Below, one piece after another: positions 58,024 through 64,000 of a stretch of DNA of 64,000 nucleotides (position 1 is its first letter; each line of letters starts with the position of its first letter). The stretch is from Alphaproteobacteria bacterium. Its GTDB lineage: Bacteria > Pseudomonadota > Alphaproteobacteria > Micropepsales > Micropepsaceae. The notes below the pieces were generated by a model that was not told the origin of the DNA, searched no databases, and worked only from the letters and a program-made list of their open reading frames with translations. The stretch lies in contig CANJJD010000002.1 in assembly GCA_947474645.1 (NCBI GenBank), forward strand, positions 38,745 through 102,744. Reading direction: 5' to 3'. A program made the translations under genes and the position numbers.

Positions 58024-59145
58024 CTACGGCTCGCTGGCGGCCTTCTGGGCCGCGGAAAAGCTGGCAATCCAGGCGGAAAGCCGGGATTCGGCAATGGCTT
58101 GGCGCATATCCCGCATCAGGTCCTGGTAAAATGTCAGGTTGTGCCAGGTTAGCAGCATGGCGGCGATGATCTCACCCGACTTCACGGTGTGATGCAGATA
58201 GGCCCGCGAAAACTGGCGGCAGGCCGGGCAGCTGCATTGGGCATCCAGCGGCGCGGGGTCCTCGGCGAAGCGGGCATTCTTGAGATTGAGCGCGCCCTGG
58301 CGGGTAAACGCCTGGCCGTTGCGGCCCGAACGGGTCGGCAGCACGCAATCGAACATATCGATGCCGCGCAGCACCGCGCCCACGATATCGGACGGCTTGC
58401 CCACGCCCATCAGGTAACGCGGCTTGTCGGTGGGCAGATGCGGCACCGTCGCGTCCAATGTCTCGAACATGGCGGCTTGCGGCTCGCCCACCGCAAGCCC
58501 GCCTACCGCGTAACCGTCAAAGCCGATGTCACGCAGCGCCGCGGCGGAGCGCTGGCGCAGGTCGGGATACGTGCCGCCCTGCACGATGCCGAAACAGGCA
58601 TGGCCGGGTTGTTCGCCGAATGCGGTCTTGGAGCGTTTGGCCCAGCGCATGGATAGCGCCATGGATTTCTCGATCGTCTCATGGGTGGCGGGCAGCGCCG
58701 GACATTCGTCGAACACCATCTGGATGTCCGATCCCAACAGGCGCTGGATTTCCATCGCTCGCTCGGGCGAGAGAAACTCTTCATGCCCGTCAATATGCGA
58801 CTGGAACTTGACGCCCTCCTCGCTGATTTTGCGCAGCGCCGACAGCGACATGACCTGGAAGCCGCCACTATCGGTCAGGATGGGCCGCGGCCAGTCCATG
58901 AATTTGTGCAAGCCGCCCAGCCGGGCGATGCGCTCGGCGCCGGGACGCAGCATCAGGTGATAGGTGTTGCCCAAGAGGATGTCGGCGCCGGTTTCGCGCA
59001 CGCTTTGCGGCATCATCGCCTTGACGGTGGCCGCCGTGCCCACCGGCATGAAGGCCGGAGTGCGGATTTCGCCGCGCGGCGTGTGGATCACGCCGGTGCG
59101 GGCCGCGCCATCGCCGGCCAGAAGCTCGAAACGGAATTCACTCAT
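58024..59145 (-). CDS. tgt: tRNA-guanine transglycosylase (queuine tRNA-ribosyltransferase)
   Basis: 373 residues. Exchanges guanine-34 for the queuine precursor in GUN-anticodon tRNAs. Seen: [17 protein letters not shown], the nucleophile/base-binding [29 protein letters not shown], and the zinc-binding [16 protein letters not shown] near the C-terminus. ATGA overlap with queA, as commonly seen. Housekeeping; marks the right edge of the polysaccharide island. Confidence 0.95.
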   Translation of the reverse strand: MSEFRFELLAGDGAARTGVIHTPRGEIRTPAFMPVGTAATVKAMMPQSVRETGADILLGNTYHLMLRPGAERIARLGGLHKFMDWPRPILTDSGGFQVMSLSALRKISEEGVKFQSHIDGHEEFLSPERAMEIQRLLGSDIQMVFDECPALPATHETIEKSMALSMRWAKRSKTAFGEQPGHACFGIVQGGTYPDLRQRSAAALRDIGFDGYAVGGLAVGEPQAAMFETLDATVPHLPTDKPRYLMGVGKPSDIVGAVLRGIDMFDCVLPTRSGRNGQAFTRQGALNLKNARFAEDPAPLDAQCSCPACRQFSRAYLHHTVKSGEIIAAMLLTWHNLTFYQDLMRDMRQAIAESRLSAWIASFSAAQKAASEP

Positions 59146-60188
59146 CGGGCAGGCATTAGCAGACAGGCGTCGCCATAGGAATAGAAGCGGTAGCCCTGGG
59201 CGATGGCCTCGGCATAAGCACGCTGCATCACATCCAGTCCCATGAAGGCGCTGACCAGCATGAACAGGGTCGAGCGCGGCAAGTGGAAATTGGTCAGCAG
59301 CAGGTCAGCGGCGCGGAAGCGGTAGCCGGGGGTGATGAAAATATCAGTGTCGCCGTCGAACGGCCGGATCAGGCCATCTTCCCCCGCGGCGCTTTCCAGG
59401 GTGCGCAACGAGGTGGTGCCCACCGCCGCGATGCGTCCGCCCGCCCGGTGCACGGCATTGAGCCGCCCGGCGGTGGCGCCGTCCAGCAGGGCGCGCTCGG
59501 CATGCATGCGATGCTGGCTGGTATCTTCAGCGGCAACCGGCAGGAAGGTGCCCAGGCCGACATGCAGTGTCACGGCTTCACGCGTCACGCCCTTGGCCCC
59601 AAGCCGATCGAAAAGGGCGGGCGTAAAATGCAGGCCAGCGGTGGGTGCCGCCACCGAGCCTTGCGCGCGGGCAAAGACGGTCTGGTAATCGCTGGCATCC
59701 TGCGCATCGGCTTTGCGCTTGCCGGCGATATAGGGCGGCAACGGCATCTCGCCGGCGGCGGCTATGGCGCTGTCCAGGCCTGCGCCGCCCAGGGCAAAAC
59801 GGATTTCTGCCTCGCCGGCGTCGCCGCGCGCCGTCACTTGCGCCTTCAGATCGCCGAACGCCAAGACATCGCCCACCGCCAGCTTGCGCGCCGGACGCGC
59901 CAGCACCGAATAGGTGTCGTCCGACAGGCGGCGATGCAGCAGGATCTCGATTTGCGCCGGGCCGGCCTCGCGCAGCCGCTGGCCGCGCAGCCGCGCCGGA
60001 ATCACCTTGGTGTCGTTGACCAGCAGGGCATCGCCGGCCCGCAAGTAGTCGGGCAGATCCCCGATGTGGCGATGTTCGATGCGGCCGTCACCATGCACCA
60101 CCATCAGGCGGGCGGAATCGCGCGGGATCGCCGGACGCAGGGCGATTTGCGCCTCCGGCAGTTCGAAATCGAACAGGCTGACATCCAT
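59142..60188 (-). CDS. queA: S-adenosylmethionine:tRNA ribosyltransferase-isomerase
   Basis: 348 residues. Adds the epoxycyclopentane ring in queuosine synthesis using the ribosyl group of SAM. Seen: [57 protein letters not shown] [13 protein letters not shown] and [19 protein letters not shown], all QueA landmarks. Directly upstream of tgt in one transcript. Confidence 0.95.
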   Translation of the reverse strand: MDVSLFDFELPEAQIALRPAIPRDSARLMVVHGDGRIEHRHIGDLPDYLRAGDALLVNDTKVIPARLRGQRLREAGPAQIEILLHRRLSDDTYSVLARPARKLAVGDVLAFGDLKAQVTARGDAGEAEIRFALGGAGLDSAIAAAGEMPLPPYIAGKRKADAQDASDYQTVFARAQGSVAAPTAGLHFTPALFDRLGAKGVTREAVTLHVGLGTFLPVAAEDTSQHRMHAERALLDGATAGRLNAVHRAGGRIAAVGTTSLRTLESAAGEDGLIRPFDGDTDIFITPGYRFRAADLLLTNFHLPRSTLFMLVSAFMGLDVMQRAYAEAIAQGYRFYSYGDACLLMPAR

Positions 60189-60238
60189 GGCGGGGGCCTA
60201 TAACAGGTCCCTGCCAAAGATGCAGCGCCCCTAAAACA

Positions 60239-61105
60239 TCAGACGATCAGGCGGCGGTAGAGGTGCCATGTGGCATGGCCCAACACCGGCACCGCCACCA
60301 TCAACCCCACAAAGGCCAGCGCCGAACCAGCCAGCAGTCCCGCCGCCACCACCAGGCCCCACAGCGCCATCGGCAAGGGATTGGACAGCACGGCGCGGAA
60401 GGACGTGCCGATGGCGGTGTCCAGTCCGGTATCGCGGTCCAGCAGCAGCGGGAAAGACACCACGCTGAGCATCATCGCCAGCAGGGCGAAGGCAAAGCCG
60501 ATGCTCATGCCCAGCGCGATCATCGCCTGTCCCGGACCGGTGAACAGCACGGCCCGCGCGAATTGCGACGGCGACACCGCCGGCGGCAGGCTGGGCGCCA
60601 AGGTGGCGTCGAAAATCGCCCAGGCCACCACCAGCCAGGCCAGGAACACCGCGATCAGGATCGCGCCCAGCGCCACGATGCCGCCGATGGCCGGCGCCTT
60701 CAGCACGTCGAAGGCGTTGGCCCAACCCACCGCGGCGCCCTGCTCGCGGCGGCGGCTCATTTCATACAGGCCCACCGCGGCCAGCGGCCCGACAATGGCG
60801 AAGCCCGACGCCAGCGGGAATAACAGCGGCAACAGGTCCGAGCCGAACGCCATGCGTGCCGCCACCAGACCAACCACGGCATAGATCACGCTGAGAAAAA
60901 TCACGTCGCTGCGATAGGCCTGGAAATCGGAGAAGCCGAGACGCAGGCTTTCCCACACATCGTGGTTGCTGATACGGCGAATGGCGGGCGCCGGCGAATG
61001 GGCCACGTCGCGCATGTGATCGATGGACCGGCCCACCGCCTCGGCGGCATTGGCCGCGGAGGCGAATTGCGCGCCGCTCCATTCAATGGGATTCCGGATG
61101 GTCAT
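60239..61105 (-). CDS. DUF2189 family membrane protein
   Basis: 288 residues. N-terminal 45 residues are soluble; RRISNHDVWESLRLGFSDFQAYRSDVIFLSV opens the DUF2189 domain, followed by about six membrane segments including FGSDLLPLLFPLASGFAIVGPLAAVGLYEMSRRRE, the family's best-conserved stretch. Function unknown; common in alphaproteobacteria. The open frame extends to 61294, but the ATG at 61105 with GGGAG upstream precedes the conserved part. The 136 bases between this start and the next gene hold a short GC hairpin (61146-61162) without a T-run. Confidence 0.85.
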   Translation of the reverse strand: MTIRNPIEWSGAQFASAANAAEAVGRSIDHMRDVAHSPAPAIRRISNHDVWESLRLGFSDFQAYRSDVIFLSVIYAVVGLVAARMAFGSDLLPLLFPLASGFAIVGPLAAVGLYEMSRRREQGAAVGWANAFDVLKAPAIGGIVALGAILIAVFLAWLVVAWAIFDATLAPSLPPAVSPSQFARAVLFTGPGQAMIALGMSIGFAFALLAMMLSVVSFPLLLDRDTGLDTAIGTSFRAVLSNPLPMALWGLVVAAGLLAGSALAFVGLMVAVPVLGHATWHLYRRLIV

Positions 61106-61241
61106 GCTGCTGCTCCCGTTGTGTGTGCGGGAGCGCCTTGGCCTGGCGGCGCATTTTGCGCCGTCGGTCACGGCGAGCCCGTGGACCTGAACCAGTGGGA
61201 TGAGCATAGACCTGCGGCAGGACGCCGCGGAAGCTGGAACT

Positions 61242-62369
61242 TTATCCCGCAGATGCGAGAACAGCCTGGATGATGCGGTCCTGGGTCGCCGCATCCAGAT
61301 AGGGATGCATGGGAAGGCTCATCACCGTGCCGCTCAGCGCCTCGCTGACCGGCGTGGGCGCCGACGGGTAATGGGCATAGGCCGGCTGGCGCGACAGCGG
61401 GATGGGATAATAGACCATGGTGGGCACGCCGGCCGCCTTCAGCGCGGCCTGCAGCCTGGCGCGATCACTCACCTGCAAGGTGTATTGGGCCCACGTCGAG
61501 GTGGCGCCTTCGATCACCGCCGGGGTCTTGATGCGGTTGGAGCCGGCAAACGCTTCATTGTAGCGCTTGGCTACTGCGTTCCGTTTCGCGATCTCGTCTT
61601 CGAAGATTTTCAGCTTCTCGATCAGGATCGCCGCCTGGATCGTGTCCAGACGGGAATTGTAGCCGATGCGGACATGCTCATAGCGGTCGGCGCCCTGGCC
61701 ATGCATGCGCAGGGAAAGCAGCGGGTCCCTCAGCGTATCGTCATTGAAAAAACAGGCGCCGCCATCGCCGTAACAGCCCAGGGGCTTGGCGGGAAAGAAA
61801 CTGGTGGCCGCAGCATCGCCGATGGCGCCCGCGCGCACCCCGTCCAGCAACCCGCCGAACCCTTGGGCGGTATCGCAGAACAGTTTCAATCCTTCGCGCT
61901 TGGCGATGGGCGCGAGACGTCGGTAATCGGCGGGCTGGCCGAACAGGTCCACCGGCATCACCACCTTGGGCGTCAGCTTGCCGTCTTTCTTCACCATGGC
62001 GATGGCGGCTTCCAGGCTGGCTGGATCCATGTTGAAGGTATCGGGCAGCACGTCCACGAACACCGGCACCGCACCGGCCAGCGCCACAACTTCGCCGCTG
62101 GCGGCGAAGGTGAAGGCCGGCACGAACACCGCATCCCCTGCTCCCACACCCCAGGCGCGCAGCACCAGCAGCAGCGCGTCGGTGCCGTTGGCGCAGGCGA
62201 CGGCGTGTTTCACGCCGGCCCAGGCCGCAATGTCCTTTTCGAACTGCGCGACCTGCGGCCCCAAAATCCATTGCCCGCCCTCGACCGCGGCCTTGATCGC
62301 AGCCTCCAGCGGCGCGCCAAGACGGCGGCGCTGGGCCTGCAGGTCAATGAAGGCGATGGGGTCGGCCAC
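61242..62369 (-). CDS. DegT/DnrJ/EryC1 aminotransferase, WbpE-like
   Basis: 375 residues. PLP fold with FIDLQAQRRRLGAPLEAAI, GGQWILGPQVAQFE, CANGTDALLLVLRAWG, CDTAQGFGGL and the PLP lysine in SFFPAKPLGCYGDGGACF, then NSRLDTIQAAILIEKL and YYPIPLSRQPAY. These closely follow WbpE/WlbC, which aminate UDP-2-acetamido-3-keto-glucuronate. It lies among housekeeping genes, outside the island proper; the partner dehydrogenase, oxidase and acetyltransferase are not beside it. A different 3-keto or 4-keto sugar substrate is possible. Confidence 0.82.
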   Translation of the reverse strand: MADPIAFIDLQAQRRRLGAPLEAAIKAAVEGGQWILGPQVAQFEKDIAAWAGVKHAVACANGTDALLLVLRAWGVGAGDAVFVPAFTFAASGEVVALAGAVPVFVDVLPDTFNMDPASLEAAIAMVKKDGKLTPKVVMPVDLFGQPADYRRLAPIAKREGLKLFCDTAQGFGGLLDGVRAGAIGDAAATSFFPAKPLGCYGDGGACFFNDDTLRDPLLSLRMHGQGADRYEHVRIGYNSRLDTIQAAILIEKLKIFEDEIAKRNAVAKRYNEAFAGSNRIKTPAVIEGATSTWAQYTLQVSDRARLQAALKAAGVPTMVYYPIPLSRQPAYAHYPSAPTPVSEALSGTVMSLPMHPYLDAATQDRIIQAVLASAG

Positions 62370-62442
62370 GGATGCTCCGGTACGCTAAGGCGCGGTTCTA
62401 GAACGTGGATTCGCATCCGCGCCACTCACCAATTGTTGCGTT

Positions 62443-62913
62443 TTATTCAGAGACGATGCGGGCCTTGAGGATCTTGTCGGGTTCGCCGCTGATCGAGCCG
62501 TTATTGTGCTCGCCGCCCTTCTTGATCTTGTCGACATTGTCCATGCCTTCGACCACCTGGCCCCACACCGAATATTGCTTGTCCAGCCAGGGCGCGTCGT
62601 CAAAGCAGATATAGAACTGGCTGTTGGCGCTGTCGGGATTGGCGGTGCGCGCCGCCGACACGGTACCTTTGGTGTGCTTCTCGTTGGAGAATTCAGCCTT
62701 GAGATCGGGCAGTTCCGATCCGCCGCTGCCGGTGCCGGTGGGATCGCCGGTCTGGGCCATGAAGCCGGGAATGACGCGGTGGAACACCACGCCGTCGTAA
62801 AATCCTTCGCCCGCCAGCGTCTTGACGCGTTCGACATGCTTGGGCGCCAGGTCGGCGCGCAGCTTGATCTTTACCGGTCCGGTCTTGAGATCGAGAACGA
62901 GATAGTCGGCCAT
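62443..62913 (-). CDS. Cyclophilin-type peptidyl-prolyl cis-trans isomerase
   Basis: 156 residues, no signal peptide, so cytoplasmic. Seen: GPVKIKLRADLAPKHVERVKTLA, FYDGVVFHRVIPGFMAQTGDPTGTGSGG (catalytic Arg and the F-M-A-Q-T motif), NSQFYICFDDAPWLDKQYSVWGQVVEGMD. Accelerates prolyl isomerisation in protein folding. Its start overlaps the coaD stop by one base (TAATG), an arrangement common in alphaproteobacteria. Confidence 0.92.
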   Translation of the reverse strand: MADYLVLDLKTGPVKIKLRADLAPKHVERVKTLAGEGFYDGVVFHRVIPGFMAQTGDPTGTGSGGSELPDLKAEFSNEKHTKGTVSAARTANPDSANSQFYICFDDAPWLDKQYSVWGQVVEGMDNVDKIKKGGEHNNGSISGEPDKILKARIVSE

Positions 62914-63422
62914 TAGTGTTTTTCCTTGCAGCGTTTGACGAGTGCCTGCGCGACGGCAGGGGTGGTGAAAGGCGTGATGTCGCCATCCAGAATCGCGATT
63001 TCCTTGACCAGCTTGGAGGAAATCGCCTGGTGCCGCGGATCGGCCATCAGGAAGACGGTTTCGATCTCGGTGTTCAGGCGCTGGTTCATCGCCACCATCT
63101 GGAATTCATATTCGAAGTCGGACACCGCGCGCAGGCCGCGAACGATCATCGAGGCGCCTACTTCAGCGGCGAACTTCACCAGCAGGGTATCGAACGGCAC
63201 CACGGTGATGGTGGCGTGCCCAGCCGCCAGCTTTTCCGCCTCGCTTTTGAGCATGGCCACCCGCTCGTCCAGCGAGAACATCGGCGCCTTGGCGTCATTG
63301 GTGGCGACGCCAATCACCAGGTGATCCACCAGCTTCACGGCGCGCTTGATGATGTCCAGATGCCCCAGGGTCACCGGATCGAAGGTACCGGGATACAGGG
63401 CGGTCAGCGTCTTCTTGCTCAT
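62913..63422 (-). CDS. coaD: Phosphopantetheine adenylyltransferase
   Basis: 169 residues. Fourth step of coenzyme A synthesis: 4'-phosphopantetheine + ATP to dephospho-CoA. Seen: ALYPGTFDPVTLGHLDIIKRA (with the TxGH nucleotidyl-transfer motif), VRGLRAVSDFEYEFQMVAMN and AISSKLVKEIA (the ISSxxxR/KE motif). ATGA overlap with gyrA upstream. Housekeeping. Confidence 0.95.
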   Translation of the reverse strand: MSKKTLTALYPGTFDPVTLGHLDIIKRAVKLVDHLVIGVATNDAKAPMFSLDERVAMLKSEAEKLAAGHATITVVPFDTLLVKFAAEVGASMIVRGLRAVSDFEYEFQMVAMNQRLNTEIETVFLMADPRHQAISSKLVKEIAILDGDITPFTTPAVAQALVKRCKEKH

Positions 63423-64000
63423 TCGCCGCCGCCGACATCGGCGATGCGTTCCACCGACACCACTTTCTCACCCTCGTCCACGCGGAAGACGGTGACGCCC
63501 TGGGCGGCGCGGCCCTGAATGGAAATGCCTGACACCGCGACGCGGATGGTCTGGCCGCCGTCCGAGATCAGCATCAGGTCGTCGCTTTCCTCCACCGGGA
63601 AAGAGCCGATCACGGCGCTGTTCTTTTTGCCCATGCCGATGGCGACGATGCCCGAGCCGCCGCGTCCGGTGACGCGATACTCATAGGAACTGCTGCGCTT
63701 GCCAAAGCCGGTCTGGGACATGGTGAGCACGAACTGTTCGCGCGCGCCCAGCGCCGCATAGCGTTCCGCCGTCAGGTTGGCTTCTTCCACGCCTTCCTCG
63801 GCATCGTCATCAGCCTCGACCGGCGCTTCGGCCTCGCCGCTTTCGGCCCGGCGGATGGCGCTGGCCTGTTTGAGGTAAGCGCGCGCCTCGGCCGAGGTGG
63901 CGTCGGCGTGATAGAGCAGCGACAGGCTGACCACTTCGTCCTCCTTGGCCAGCTTGATGCCGCGCACGCCGGTGGAATCGCGGCCCTTGAACACGCGCAC
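63419..64000 (-). CDS. gyrA: DNA gyrase subunit A, C-terminal part (cut by window edge)
   Basis: The visible 193 codons are the C-terminal beta-pinwheel end of GyrA; the gene continues past the right edge on the minus strand. Seen: VFKGRDSTGVRGIKLAKEDEVVSLS, an acidic insert (EADDDAEEGVEE), FVLTMSQTGFGKRSSSYEYRVTGRGGSGI, LMLISDGGQTIRV and GRAAQGVTVFRVDEGEKVVSV. These are the GyrA-box-type blades that wrap DNA. Followed by coaD with a four-base overlap. Confidence 0.95.
   Translation of the reverse strand: MRVFKGRDSTGVRGIKLAKEDEVVSLSLLYHADATSAEARAYLKQASAIRRAESGEAEAPVEADDDAEEGVEEANLTAERYAALGAREQFVLTMSQTGFGKRSSSYEYRVTGRGGSGIVAIGMGKKNSAVIGSFPVEESDDLMLISDGGQTIRVAVSGISIQGRAAQGVTVFRVDEGEKVVSVERIADVGGGE

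Noticed and set aside
61146..61162. CGGCGCA-TTT-TGCGCCG hairpin considered as a terminator
   Set aside because: No T-run follows on either strand, so an intrinsic terminator is not supported.
1..64000. Insertion sequences, integrases, CRISPR arrays and rRNA genes
   Set aside because: No transposase or integrase motifs, no regularly spaced repeats and no rRNA-like sequence were seen while reading; short undetected IS fragments cannot be excluded by eye.

Overview
The window is a GC-rich bacterial chromosome segment, almost entirely a surface-polysaccharide (LPS O-antigen, capsule or exopolysaccharide) island. At the right end lies a housekeeping block in the order gyrA, coaD, cyclophilin, aminotransferase, DUF2189 protein, queA, tgt. 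That order and the DUF2189 protein suggest an alphaproteobacterium; this is inference from gene order, not a database match. No transposase, integrase, CRISPR array or rRNA was seen. One tRNA-Lys(TTT) is present.

Layout. 0-5.5 kb: the end of a YbhN/LPG-synthase-type membrane protein, a GT-C-like membrane protein and four methyltransferases on alternating strands. 5.6-13.2 kb (minus): a nine-gene, translationally coupled operon with a transaldolase, an epimerase, a nucleotide-sugar-dehydrogenase homologue lacking its catalytic Cys, an SDR, a Gfo/Idh oxidoreductase and the four enzyme types of GDP-heptose synthesis (GHMP kinase, nucleotidyltransferase, SIS isomerase, HAD phosphatase). 13.4-15.4 kb: a GT4 glycosyltransferase and an FkbM methyltransferase. 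15.5-21.6 kb: two paralogous winged-helix regulators, each preceded by the same palindromic motif at the same distance, flanking an AT-richer cassette (capsule-type protein, acyltransferase), a UDP-glucuronate-4-epimerase-like gene and a dehydrogenase remnant. The second regulator is coupled to an RfaH/NusG paralogue, and just downstream sit a hairpin and an ops-like sequence (GCGGTAGCGTG).

21.6-38.9 kb (plus): a long run of mostly overlapping genes beginning at the ops-like site: PhyH dioxygenase, ABC exporter, acyltransferase, methyltransferase, neuA/neuB/neuC-type nonulosonic acid genes, hisF-like, hisH-like and N-acetyl-sugar amidotransferase (amidination), pyruvyltransferase, a second capsule-type protein, a glycosyltransferase, a methyltransferase, then a Gfo/Idh reductase, sugar aminotransferase and half-length NDP-hexose 2,3-dehydratase. 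38.9-41.9 kb (minus): rmlB, rmlA and a glycosyltransferase; rmlC and rmlD are absent, which fits diversion of dTDP-4-keto-6-deoxyglucose to the 2,3-dehydratase branch. 42-43.5 kb: a secreted beta-helix-type protein behind tRNA-Lys. 43.9-51.9 kb: a PhyH enzyme, glycosyltransferases, methyltransferases, a large membrane protein and a GtrA/GtrB-type pair. 51.9-57.9 kb (minus): a polyprenyl-phosphate sugar-1-phosphate transferase leading CDP-glucose synthesis (rfbF, rfbG), an epimerase and a split transketolase.

Together the genes could supply several activated sugars (GDP-heptose, CMP-nonulosonate, a dTDP-deoxy-sugar, a CDP-6-deoxy-sugar), decorate them (amidino, pyruvyl, acyl, methyl groups), start assembly on undecaprenyl phosphate and control long-operon transcription through an RfaH-like antiterminator. 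No Wzx, Wzy or Wzm/Wzt was recognised; the lone ABC exporter is the only flippase candidate seen. All functions are read from sequence motifs and family knowledge.
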